DNA from: Campylobacter sp.
Lineage (GTDB): Bacteria; Campylobacterota; Campylobacteria; Campylobacterales; Campylobacteraceae
Assembly (NCBI GenBank): GCA_017469645.1
Contig: JAFUFY010000042.1
Coordinates: 1-43,594 of the forward strand
Length of the DNA: 43,594 nt
Reading direction: 5' to 3'
Below the pieces are notes generated by a model. That model ran no database searches. It was not told the DNA's origin and saw only the letters and a program-made list of their open reading frames with translations. Below are positions 1 to 7,133 of this stretch, in pieces. The stretch's first letter is position 1. Each line of letters starts with the position of its first letter. Both the position numbers and the translations under genes were made by a program.

Positions 1-45
1 TTGACATGGTGGAAGTCGTTGGTTCAAGTCCAATCGGGGCCACCA
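1..45 (+). tRNA. tRNA-Val(GAC), 3' part only
   Basis: The window opens inside a tRNA. The first seven bases TTGACAT form a complete anticodon loop with anticodon GAC. They are followed by the 3' half of the anticodon stem GGTGG, a five-base variable region, a T arm with loop TTCAAGT, the 3' acceptor strand and an encoded CCA end. The 5' half (acceptor, D arm, 5' anticodon stem) lies outside the window. Confidence 0.9.
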
Positions 46-102
46 TTTAAAAATCCAAAACTTTATTTAAAGATAAAATCTAACTTTGATTATAAAAAAA
101 AT

Positions 103-128
103 AAAGTCCGAATTTGCTCGGACTTTTT
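103..128. terminator. Bidirectional intrinsic terminator between tRNA-Val and purM
   Basis: A nine-base-pair stem (AAAGTCCGA pairing with TCGGACTTT) with a six-base loop is followed by a T run on the plus strand and preceded by a long A run, which is a T run on the minus strand. It sits between two convergent units, tRNA-Val and purM, so it can end both. Confidence 0.8.
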
Positions 129-167
129 GCATGAAATTTGGCAGTATTATAAATTTGTGCTTTAAAT

Positions 168-1151
168 TTACACCATTTCTACGCCGTTACTTTGCACGAC
201 TTCGCCGATGATGTATCCGTCAGAATTATTTAAAACAAAATCCACATTTTCTTTTGGCACGACTAAAACTAGTCCCACGCCGTTGTTAAAGGTTCTTTGC
301 ATTTCGCTAGGTTCAACCATTTGAGAGATGATTTTAAAAATTTCAGGTGTTTTAATCGCATTTTTTTCGATTTTCGCGCCAAGCCCGTTTGGAAAAACGC
401 GCGGTAAATTTTCAACCAAACCGCCACCCGTGATATGCGCAAGGGCGTGAATTTTTTCTTTCAAATTTAAAAAATCTCTCACATAAATGCGAGTTGGCTC
501 TAAAAGCGTATCAATTAGGCTTTTGTCGCCGATTTTCTCATCAAATTTTAACCCCATTTTCTCAACCACTTTTCGTGCAAGTGAAAAGCCGTTTGAGTGC
601 AAACCGCTAGAAGGTAGGGCAACCAAAATATCGCCACTGGCAACAAATTTTGTGCGGTCTATCTCGTCCATTTCAGCAATGCCAACGGCAAATCCTGCTA
701 AATCAAAATCTTTTCCTTCATACATCGAAGGCATCTCGGCTGTCTCGCCACCGATTAATGCGCAATCAGCCAACTTACAACCTTCGCTAATGCTCTTTAC
801 AACGCGCTTAGCGCTTTCTATGTCAAGTTTAGCCGTAGCGTAATAATCCAAGAAAAAAAGCGGTTTAGCAAAGTTGCAGATGAGATCATTTACGCACATT
901 GCGACTAAATCAATGCCCACGCCGTCAAGTTTGTCTGTATCAATGGCAAGGCGAAGCTTTGTGCCAACCCCGTCAGTGGCACCTAAAATCGCAGGTCGCT
1001 TGTAACCGCTAGGAAGCTCGTAAGCCCCCGAAAAAGAGCCAATCCCGCCGATGACATTTTTATTAAAAGTAGATTTCACAAAAGGTTTTATCGCTTCAAC
1101 AAAGCTATTTCCTGCGTCAATATCGACACCCGCTTCTTTATAACTAATCAA
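168..1151 (-). CDS. purM: Phosphoribosylformylglycinamidine cyclo-ligase (AIR synthetase)
   Basis: PurM closes the imidazole ring of AIR from FGAM with ATP, the fifth step of de novo purine synthesis, in the cytosol. The 327 residues match the usual length. The N-terminal ISYKEAGVDIDAGN and the nucleotide-site GATDGVGTKL are typical, as are GGETAEMPSMY mid-protein and HITGGGLVENLPRVFP in the second half. The start is a TTG: the frame reads TTG-ATT-AGT-TAT at the position where PurM proteins usually begin, with AAGGA six bases upstream and no good ATG nearby. It is transcribed divergently from coaE across a 65-bp gap and ends at a bidirectional terminator shared with tRNA-Val. Confidence 0.96.
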   Translation of the reverse strand: MISYKEAGVDIDAGNSFVEAIKPFVKSTFNKNVIGGIGSFSGAYELPSGYKRPAILGATDGVGTKLRLAIDTDKLDGVGIDLVAMCVNDLICNFAKPLFFLDYYATAKLDIESAKRVVKSISEGCKLADCALIGGETAEMPSMYEGKDFDLAGFAVGIAEMDEIDRTKFVASGDILVALPSSGLHSNGFSLARKVVEKMGLKFDEKIGDKSLIDTLLEPTRIYVRDFLNLKEKIHALAHITGGGLVENLPRVFPNGLGAKIEKNAIKTPEIFKIISQMVEPSEMQRTFNNGVGLVLVVPKENVDFVLNNSDGYIIGEVVQSNGVEMV

Positions 1152-1216
1152 TTTTTATCCTTATAATTTGAAAATTTGCAAATTTTAGCTAAAATTGAAT
1201 AAAAAAAGGCTTTGAA

Positions 1217-1828
1217 ATGGATAAATTTAGACACGCTTTTGTTATCACAGGCTCCATTGGTTCGGGCAAAAGCACGGTTTGTAATATTTTAAAATTATAC
1301 GGATTTAAAGTGATTGACGCCGATGAAATTTCGCACCGAGTTTTAGATGATTTACATGGCGAAATAGCTTTGGAATTTGGCTCGGAATTTGTCGAAAACG
1401 GAAAAGTTTTGCGAAAAAAGCTAGGAAATTTGGTTTTTAACGACAAGGCAAAAATGCAAATTTTAGAAAATTTGCTTCACCCGCGCATTAAAGCTGAAAT
1501 TTTGCAAACTTGCAACGAGCTTGAAAAAACGCAAATTCCTTATTTTGTCGATATTCCGTTGTTTTTTGAAAAAGCAAATTACAGCGAATTTGACAAGGTT
1601 GTGGTCGTTTATGCACCAAAAGAAGTGTTAATTAGCAGAATTTCAAAACGAAATTCACTAACAGAAAGTGAAGCGTTAGTTAGGATAAATTTGCAAATCG
1701 ATACCGAAAAAAAGAAAGAGTTAGCAAATTTTGTAATCGACAATAGCTCCGATTTTAAGGCATTAAACAAAGAAATTGATAAATTTTTACTAACGCTAAA
1801 AAGCAGTTATAAAAATTTGAAAATTTAG
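1217..1828 (+). CDS. coaE: Dephospho-CoA kinase
   Basis: CoaE phosphorylates the ribose 3'-OH of dephospho-CoA, the last step of coenzyme A synthesis. The P-loop GSIGSGKST lies near residues 12–20, followed by the family-typical DADEISH stretch, HPRIKAE and DIPLFFEK. The length of 203 residues is normal. The ATG start has a weak upstream purine stretch (AAAAAAAGGC). It is divergent from purM. In many bacteria coaE sits beside other housekeeping genes without a fixed partner, so the context adds little. The identification rests on the P-loop and the conserved substrate-site motifs. Confidence 0.95.
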   Translation: MDKFRHAFVITGSIGSGKSTVCNILKLYGFKVIDADEISHRVLDDLHGEIALEFGSEFVENGKVLRKKLGNLVFNDKAKMQILENLLHPRIKAEILQTCNELEKTQIPYFVDIPLFFEKANYSEFDKVVVVYAPKEVLISRISKRNSLTESEALVRINLQIDTEKKKELANFVIDNSSDFKALNKEIDKFLLTLKSSYKNLKI

Positions 1829-1871
1829 CACTAACAAGATTTTGTTAGTTAGTGTTAGTTTAAAAAATTTA

Positions 1872-1924
1872 GCAAATTTAGAAACTATTTACCGCATTAG
1901 TGCTAAATTTGCAGGATTTTTTTT
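1872..1924 (+). terminator. Intrinsic terminator or attenuator just before lrgA
   Basis: GCAAATTTAG pairs with CTAAATTTGC, and an inner ACTA/TAGT helix stacks on it around the loop TTTACCGCAT. Eight consecutive T follow four bases later. It would end coaE transcription, but the T run finishes only 12 bases before the lrgA start codon, so it could equally act as an attenuator in an lrgA leader. A second, weaker hairpin (CTAACAA/TTGTTAG) lies upstream at about 1831–1848. Confidence 0.6.
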
Positions 1925-1936
1925 AAAAGAGCGAAA

Positions 1937-2389
1937 ATGAAATATTTAAGACAATTTACCATTATCATCGCCGTTACATTTCTCGCAGAAGTCCTAGCGT
2001 GGCTGATTCCTGCACCGATTCCAGCTAGCATTTACGGGCTTGTGATTATGTTTTTGGCGTTTTATTTTAAAGTCGTTAAGGTCGCGTGGGTGCGTGAAAC
2101 GGCGACATTTTTTATAGAGATTATGCCTGTGATTTTTATCCCTGCGGGAGTAGGAATTTTGGTTGCGGGAGATTTGTTGGTTAAAAATTTGTTTCCGTTT
2201 GTTGTTATTACGCTGGTTTCGACCATAGCCGTTATCGCAAGTTGTGGCGTCATCGCGCAATATTTTTATAATCAAACGCTAAAAAAGGAAAAAGAAAGAC
2301 TTTATAAAAAATTTGAAAATTCGCAAAACGAGCCGTCAAAAAATGGCGAAAATTCGCTAAATTCTGCACCTAAAAAGGACGAACTATGA
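1937..2389 (+). CDS. lrgA: CidA/LrgA family holin-like membrane protein
   Basis: Small inner-membrane protein of the CidA/LrgA family. Family members are linked to control of murein hydrolase activity and, in some species, to pyruvate or small-metabolite transport. The first 115 residues show four hydrophobic segments with the family's PAPIPASIYGLVIMFLAF stretch near the second and the FIPAGVGI loop before the last. A charged, lysine- and asparagine-rich tail of about 35 residues follows, which is longer than usual. The stop overlaps the lrgB start as ATGA, so the two are translationally coupled. I cannot tell LrgA from CidA; the symbol reflects the pairing only. Confidence 0.87.
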   Translation: MKYLRQFTIIIAVTFLAEVLAWLIPAPIPASIYGLVIMFLAFYFKVVKVAWVRETATFFIEIMPVIFIPAGVGILVAGDLLVKNLFPFVVITLVSTIAVIASCGVIAQYFYNQTLKKEKERLYKKFENSQNEPSKNGENSLNSAPKKDEL

Positions 2390-3078
2390 GAGAAGTTTTG
2401 TTAAATTCGGTCTTTTTTGGCGTGTTTTTGTGCTTGGCGGCGTTTCAAATCAGCCTAATGCTAAAAAAACGCTTCAAATTTGCGATTTTAAATCCGCTTT
2501 TAATCTCAAATTTAATAGTTATCGGTGTTTTGCTCGTTTTTGATATACCTTATGAAAACTTCAATAACGGCGCAAAATATATCAGCTTTTTTCTCACGCC
2601 ACTTACGATTTGCCTTGCTGTGCCACTTTACGAGCAGTTAAATTTGCTAAAAAACAACCTAAAAGCGATTTTTGCAGGTCTTATCGGTGGCGTTATCGGC
2701 GGTTTAGTTAGCATTTATATTTTGGCTTTGATTTTTGGATTAAATCACGAATTTTTCGTAACCCTGCTACCAAAATCCGTAACCGCGCCAATCGGTATGG
2801 GCGTTAGCGAAAAGCTAGGCGGAGTAGTAACCATAACGGTCGCTTCTATCATCATAACGGGCATTTTTGGAAATATGTGCGGTGCGTTTTTCTTAAAGCT
2901 TTTTCGTGTGAAAAATAGCGTTGCAAAAGGTTTGGCGCTTGGAGCAGCAAGTCATGCAATGGGCGTAGCAAGGGCAATAGAAATGGGAAGCATAGAAGGT
3001 GCTATGGCTTCACTTGCATTAGCCGTTACAGGGCTTTTAACCGTCGTCGGAGCAAGTATTTTTGCGATGTTTTTGTAG
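2386..3078 (+). CDS. lrgB: LrgB/CidB family membrane protein
   Basis: Polytopic inner-membrane partner of LrgA. Several hydrophobic helices surround the conserved LPKSVTAPIGMG stretch near the middle and the C-terminal LGAASHAMGVARAIEMGSI region, both diagnostic for LrgB. The length of 230 residues is normal. The start overlaps the lrgA stop by four bases. Together they form a two-gene unit whose role in this genus is not settled; family knowledge suggests export of small metabolites or control of autolysis. No regulator of the LytSR type is adjacent. A 72-bp gap without a clear terminator separates it from the downstream methyltransferase. Confidence 0.93.
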   Translation: MREVLLNSVFFGVFLCLAAFQISLMLKKRFKFAILNPLLISNLIVIGVLLVFDIPYENFNNGAKYISFFLTPLTICLAVPLYEQLNLLKNNLKAIFAGLIGGVIGGLVSIYILALIFGLNHEFFVTLLPKSVTAPIGMGVSEKLGGVVTITVASIIITGIFGNMCGAFFLKLFRVKNSVAKGLALGAASHAMGVARAIEMGSIEGAMASLALAVTGLLTVVGASIFAMFL

Positions 3079-3150
3079 GTAAATTATGTTTATTGATTTC
3101 AAAGTCAAAAAAAGAGATAATTTTACATTTTAAATTCAAAAGATTTAATA

Positions 3151-3942
3151 ATGATTTCCGATAGAATTGATTTAGAAAACTGGCGTGATTGTGATATTTT
3201 AACAGATGATTTGTGGCTATTTCCGAGCCGTGAAAATAGTGGAAAACACAAAAATATCTATCACGGTAATTTTATTCCGCAAATTCCGTATCAACTCATC
3301 TCTCGCTATACCAAAGCAAATGAAGTCGTGCTAGATGCCTTTTTTGGGAGCGGAACGACACTTTTTGAGTGTGAAAAACTAGGGCGAAAATTTATCGGAC
3401 TTGATATAAATCCAGCAATGTTTGATTATGTAAATTTGCAGATGAAAGATAGCAAAAAGGAGTTTTTTGCACTAAATTTATGCGACAACACGGACGAAAA
3501 TTCAAAAATTTGCATTAAAAATTCGCTTGAATTTTTAGGTGAAAAAAGCGTTTCTTTGGCGATTTTTCACCCGCCATACCACGATATTGTTAAATTTACC
3601 GACGATAAAAACGACCTTTCAAATTGCAGTAGCGTTGATGAATTTTTGGATAAATTTAAAAAAAGTTTGGCAAATTCGCTTGAATTTTTAGCCAAAAATC
3701 GTTATTTTGCGATTGTAATCGGTGATATTTATAAAAACAGCGAAGTCGTGCCATTATCATTTTTATGTATGAATATGGTAAAATCAAATTTTAAAACAAA
3801 ATTAAAAGGTATAATCGTAAAAAATATCGAGGGTAATCGTGGCAAACTCGGCGTTGGTGGAATTTGGCGATATAGAGCTTTAAAAAGCGATTATTATATT
3901 TTTAAACACGAATATATTTTAGTATTTAAAAAGGAGTTTTGA
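3151..3942 (+). CDS. Type II DNA methyltransferase, amino-methylating (N4-cytosine or N6-adenine)
   Basis: First gene of a restriction-modification cassette. Residues 58–72 hold the AdoMet-binding motif I (VVLDAFFGSGTTLFE), preceded by a motif X-like stretch with QIPYQLISRYT. The catalytic motif IV is HPPY at residues 140–143, in place of the more common DPPY or SPPY. The order X–I–IV differs from the beta-class order in which IV comes first, although motif I itself is beta-like. The target base cannot be read from this. At 263 residues it is compact. The stop is followed after one base by the ATG of the endonuclease gene, whose AAGGAG site lies in the end of this gene. Confidence 0.85.
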   Translation: MISDRIDLENWRDCDILTDDLWLFPSRENSGKHKNIYHGNFIPQIPYQLISRYTKANEVVLDAFFGSGTTLFECEKLGRKFIGLDINPAMFDYVNLQMKDSKKEFFALNLCDNTDENSKICIKNSLEFLGEKSVSLAIFHPPYHDIVKFTDDKNDLSNCSSVDEFLDKFKKSLANSLEFLAKNRYFAIVIGDIYKNSEVVPLSFLCMNMVKSNFKTKLKGIIVKNIEGNRGKLGVGGIWRYRALKSDYYIFKHEYILVFKKEF

Positions 3943-3943
3943 G

Positions 3944-4627
3944 ATGACAAAAGCTGAACTATTTTTAGAACTTGCAAAACCAAATAAAAACGGCGTTTCT
4001 CGTTGGGTTTCTAAGACTGAATTTGTTGGAAAATATGCAAATTTAATGTTTCAAAACGGTTGTGATTTTGCCAGAGGTTCTAGTGGATTACAAAAAACAT
4101 ATATTGTTGAATTTGATAGAAGTCAAACCAAAGGAAATTCTATTGATAGAATTCGCTTAAACGGCTTTAATGCAGAGCAAACATTTAATCAAGCAATCAG
4201 ACAAGACATTAAAGATTTTTACAAAAATAAAAATTGTGTTATGCTTGGAATTAATGGAAATTCTGAAAATACAAAAATTGAAATCGACCACAAAGACGGA
4301 AGAAAAAATGATTTACGAATAAGTGATATAAAAACGCAAAAATTAGAAGATTTTCAACCGCTTTGCAAAGCTGCAAATGATGCAAAACGCCAAATTTGTA
4401 AAAAATGTAAAGAAACTAATAAGCGTTGGAACGCTAAAAATTTAAAAGGAAATCCATATCCGTTTTATGACGGAGATGAAAATTATACAACAGAGCTTGG
4501 CTGTGTTGGTTGTTATCAATACGACCCTGTGGAGTATCGCAAAACTAGCGTTAAACGAATTTGCGATGAAGCCACGAAAAATACCTGTAAATTTATATTT
4601 GACAAACTTTATTCGGACGATGAATAA
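3944..4627 (+). CDS. HNH-type type II restriction endonuclease
   Basis: Predicted DNA-cleaving partner of the flanking methyltransferases. Residues 113–124 read EIDHKDGRKNDL, the Asp-His of an HNH/beta-beta-alpha-metal centre. Asn145 and Lys148 in AANDAKR supply the later N and H/K positions. Two CxxC pairs (C152/C155 and C187/C190) probably bind a structural zinc, as in other HNH restriction enzymes. Residues 1–75 form a separate N-terminal part with PNKNGVSRWVS and a NG..F.RGSSGLQK stretch, likely for DNA recognition. It is coupled to the preceding methyltransferase, and its stop overlaps a following ATG as TAATG. The cleavage site is unknown; the assignment rests on motifs and context. Confidence 0.8.
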   Translation: MTKAELFLELAKPNKNGVSRWVSKTEFVGKYANLMFQNGCDFARGSSGLQKTYIVEFDRSQTKGNSIDRIRLNGFNAEQTFNQAIRQDIKDFYKNKNCVMLGINGNSENTKIEIDHKDGRKNDLRISDIKTQKLEDFQPLCKAANDAKRQICKKCKETNKRWNAKNLKGNPYPFYDGDENYTTELGCVGCYQYDPVEYRKTSVKRICDEATKNTCKFIFDKLYSDDE

Positions 4628-4683
4628 TGAACTATATCAGTCCTAGATTGTTTTATATTAAACTTTTAGAAATTAAAGGATAA
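4627..4683 (+). other. 18-codon frame resembling a methyltransferase start
   Basis: An ATG overlapping the endonuclease stop (TAATG) opens a frame encoding MNYISPRLFYIKLLEIKG before a stop. It resembles the MNYIGSKFSLLDFLE start of the methyltransferase about 320 bases downstream, at both protein and DNA level (ATGAACTAtAT versus ATGAACTAcAT). It may be a remnant of the original methyltransferase start left when the intervening gene arrived, or merely a coupling peptide. Its end carries the AAAGGA site of the next gene. Confidence 0.35.
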
Positions 4684-4688
4684 GACAG

Positions 4689-4949
4689 ATGTCAAACAAA
4701 AAAGATAAATTTATTAAAATTGCAAACCCAGATGAAAATGGATTTTCTGATGAGATTATGATAGAAAAGTTGCCACAAGATTTAAAGGATAATAATGGTA
4801 AAGCATGGTCTAGGGAAAGCGATTTGGGTAAAGATTTTTATATGGTTAAAAAATATGAAAGAGGAACAGTAGATACAAGAAAAGAAAAGCAAAAGAGTAG
4901 TGGAGGGCTTGGAGAATTAGTATCAATACAATTGGTTGGTAAGAAATGA
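4689..4949 (+). CDS. Small R-M-associated protein resembling the endonuclease N-terminal domain
   Basis: An 86-residue protein between endonuclease and second methyltransferase, with no named family that I recognise. It aligns by eye with residues 5–75 of the adjacent endonuclease. FIKIANPDENGFSD matches FLELAKPNKNGVSR. NGKAWSRESDLGKDFYMV matches NGCDFARGSSGLQKTYIV. Its C-terminal VSIQLVGKK matches IDRIRLNGF. It lacks the HNH part, so it cannot cleave on its own. It starts at ATG after AAAGGA, and its stop overlaps the next ATG (ATGA), which argues that it is translated and not debris. Possible roles are a specificity subunit, a modulator of the endonuclease, or a truncated second endonuclease. 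The resemblance is seen here; the role is inference. Confidence 0.7.
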   Translation: MSNKKDKFIKIANPDENGFSDEIMIEKLPQDLKDNNGKAWSRESDLGKDFYMVKKYERGTVDTRKEKQKSSGGLGELVSIQLVGKK

Positions 4950-5935
4950 ACTACATAGGCTCTAAATTTTCACTTTTAGATTTTTTGGAAACTTCGATTA
5001 AATCGTGCGTCGGAGATAATTTAAGCAAATTTATATTTTGCGATGGATTTGCCGGAACTGGCGTTGTAGGGGCATATTTTAAAAACCAAACCGCAAAAGT
5101 TATTGCAAATGACAATGAATTTTATAGTTTTGTGCTAAATCAAAATTTATTGATGAATAAATTTGGAATTTCTGAGCTTTCATCAAATTTGGAAAATTTT
5201 GAAAATTTAGATAAAAAACAAGGTAAAATTTACGAATTTTATGCTCTTGGTGGTGGCAATGAAAGGCAATATTTTAGCGATGAAAATGCCGTTAAAATTG
5301 ATACTTTACGAAAAGAAATTGAAAATTTACGCCCAAAAATCGGCGAACAAAAATATTTTTGCCTACTTGCAAGTTTGATTGAAAGCGCCGACAAGGTCGC
5401 AAATACGGCTTCTGTTTATGGAGCTTTTTTGAAAAAGCTTAAAAAATCAGCTCAAAAACCTTTGGAATTTAAAATTTCCAAATTTGAGCCAAGTGTTCGC
5501 AAAAATGAAGTTTATCAAAGTGATTTAAACGAACTTATCAAAAAAATAAGCGGGGACATTTTATATCTTGACCCGCCGTATAATCACAGAGAATACGGAG
5601 CAAATTACCACATTTTAAACACGATTGCACTCTATGATGACTTCGTGCCAAAGGGCAAAACAGGGCTTAGAGAGTATAAAAAAAGTAAATGGTGCAAAAA
5701 AGCAACAGCAGTGGGAGAATTTGAAAATTTAATCAAAAATGCGAATTTTAAATACATTTTTTTAAGCTATAACAACGAAGGAATTATCCAGCCAAACCAA
5801 ATTCGCGAAATTTGCGAAAAATTCGGCAAATACGAAGTTTTCACAAAAACCTATCGTCGTTTTAAGGCTGATAATAATCGCACACAAAAGGCAAATCAAA
5901 CTACTGAATATTTGCATTTTTTGGAGAAAAATTAA
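4946..5935 (+). CDS. D12-class (alpha) N6-adenine DNA methyltransferase
   Basis: Second modification enzyme of the cassette. Motif X is MNYIGSKFSLL at the N terminus, motif I is FCDGFAGTG at residues 31–39, and motif IV is YLDPPYN around residues 207–213. This gives the X–I–target domain–IV order of alpha-class adenine methyltransferases. The stretch NHREYGANYHILNTIALYD, then KTGLREYKKSKWC, resembles the subgroup that includes the FokI methylase, from memory. Two methyltransferases of different class beside one endonuclease suggest an asymmetric recognition site, with one enzyme per strand. It is coupled by ATGA overlap to the 86-residue gene and ends 14 bases before the cytidylate-kinase-like gene. 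Confidence 0.9.
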   Translation: MNYIGSKFSLLDFLETSIKSCVGDNLSKFIFCDGFAGTGVVGAYFKNQTAKVIANDNEFYSFVLNQNLLMNKFGISELSSNLENFENLDKKQGKIYEFYALGGGNERQYFSDENAVKIDTLRKEIENLRPKIGEQKYFCLLASLIESADKVANTASVYGAFLKKLKKSAQKPLEFKISKFEPSVRKNEVYQSDLNELIKKISGDILYLDPPYNHREYGANYHILNTIALYDDFVPKGKTGLREYKKSKWCKKATAVGEFENLIKNANFKYIFLSYNNEGIIQPNQIREICEKFGKYEVFTKTYRRFKADNNRTQKANQTTEYLHFLEKN

Positions 5936-5949
5936 ATAAGGACAAAACA

Positions 5950-6516
5950 ATGATAATCTCGGTTGGAAGACAAACAGGTGCAGGGGGCAGGGAGCTAGTC
6001 GTAAAACTAGCCAAAAAGCTTGGTTTTGAGTATTTAGATCAAGATAGATTGCTAAAAAAAGCAGACGAGTTTGGATATTTTGAACAAGCGTATCGTTTTT
6101 ACAATGAAACACCAGTAAATTCGCTACTTCAAGCCATTTCAGGTAATGAAATGGCAGACGAGCAAAGCACAAAATTTATAAAAGAAATTTATCAAAAACT
6201 GCTTGAAAATGGCGATTATATCATTATGGGGCGTTGTGCAAACTGCTTTTTGCGTGGCAAAAAGGACTTTTTTAGCGTATTTTTGCACGCACCTAGCGAA
6301 TTTAAGCAAAAACGGCTCATCGCTTCCGGTATTTCGTCAGGTAAAGTCGCCGAGTATATGAGTGAGAGCGACAACGGCAGGGCGAGATTTCATCGCTATT
6401 ACACGGGCGAAGAGTGGGGCGGTTCGGCGTTTTATGATTTATGTATAAATACCGGCGTTTGTGGCGTGGATAATGCTGTGGAGCTAATCGAATTTTTTAT
6501 AACTCACAGATTATAA
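5950..6516 (+). CDS. Cytidylate kinase-like family protein
   Basis: P-loop nucleotide kinase-like protein of the cytidylate kinase 2 type. The N terminus reads MIISVGRQTGAGGRELVVKLA, a variant phosphate-binding loop, followed by GFEYLDQDRL. The middle has YIIMGRCANCFL, typical of this family, which is distinct from the true Cmk in length and loop. Its substrate is unsettled. The ATG has AAGGACAAAACA upstream. It follows the R-M cassette by only 14 bases and may be co-transcribed with it, although functionally it looks like the resident chromosomal gene at the edge of an insertion. Confidence 0.85.
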   Translation: MIISVGRQTGAGGRELVVKLAKKLGFEYLDQDRLLKKADEFGYFEQAYRFYNETPVNSLLQAISGNEMADEQSTKFIKEIYQKLLENGDYIIMGRCANCFLRGKKDFFSVFLHAPSEFKQKRLIASGISSGKVAEYMSESDNGRARFHRYYTGEEWGGSAFYDLCINTGVCGVDNAVELIEFFITHRL

Positions 6517-6535
6517 TTCCCCGACCTTGACAGAT

Positions 6536-6616
6536 TAAGGCGTAAATTTAGACGATTTCATCACTCATTACCAAACACAGGTAACTTCGTTTGAAACCGC
6601 CTAAATTTACGCCTTA
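6536..6616. repeat. Long intergenic hairpin element
   Basis: A perfect 16-bp inverted repeat (TAAGGCGTAAATTTAG and its complement) encloses 49 bases that fold further: TTTCA/TGAAA and then TTACC/GGTAA around an AAACACA loop. The result is one long bulged hairpin of 81 bases. A second short hairpin (TGCGAC-TTT-GTCGCA, 6639–6653) follows. There is no T run, so this is not a plain terminator. It fills most of the 242-bp gap between the kinase-like and YjbR-type genes. It could be a palindromic repeat, a miniature mobile element or a structured RNA. Confidence 0.7.
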
Positions 6617-6758
6617 CTATGCCTATTTCACAGAAACCTGCGACTTTGTCGCACCGCTACGCTTGTTTTCGTCTTGAATATTTTTACAAAAATTATGTAA
6701 ATTCATCAAATTGCAGTGATAAATTTAATAAAATTACAAATAAATTTAAGGAGACAAA

Positions 6759-7133
6759 ATGGCTAAATTTAAAGATTTTGACGAATTAAATGAATTTATT
6801 TTTGATAAATACGGCGTAAAATGCGAATTTTTGTGGGAAAAATACCCTGAATTTGGCGTGTTTCGCCACGAAAGTAAAGGCAAAAAAAGCGGAAAATGGT
6901 TTTGCCTTTTTATGTGGCTTGACGGCGATAAATTTGATTTAAAAAAAGATGAAAAAATTGCGGTGTTAAATCTTAAATGCGACCCTGAATTAGCTACGAT
7001 TTTACACGATTTTAAGGGAATTTTTCCGGCATATCACATGAATAAAAAGCACTGGATAAGCGTTATCTTGGACGCTGTGCCAAAATCGCAAGTGGCAGAT
7101 TTGATTAGGGAGAGTTGGGGCTTGACAAAATGA
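6759..7133 (+). CDS. MmcQ/YjbR family protein (CyaY-like fold)
   Basis: A small cytosolic protein of the MmcQ/YjbR (DUF419) family, which is DNA-binding-like in fold but of unknown function. The C-terminal half carries the family signature: LNLKCDPELATIL, then FPAYHMNKKHWISVILD, then VADLIRESWGL. The 124 residues are normal. Start ATG with AAGGAG seven bases upstream, a strong site. Its stop overlaps the next gene as ATGA, so the downstream membrane protein is probably translated from the same message. Nothing in the neighbourhood explains its role. Confidence 0.88.
   Translation: MAKFKDFDELNEFIFDKYGVKCEFLWEKYPEFGVFRHESKGKKSGKWFCLFMWLDGDKFDLKKDEKIAVLNLKCDPELATILHDFKGIFPAYHMNKKHWISVILDAVPKSQVADLIRESWGLTK

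Noticed and set aside
487..843. 118-codon frame on the plus strand
   Set aside because: Lies wholly inside purM on the other strand; no family match and no ribosome binding site.
2062..2275. Minus-strand frames inside lrgA
   Set aside because: Antisense shadows of a coupled gene pair; no start signals.
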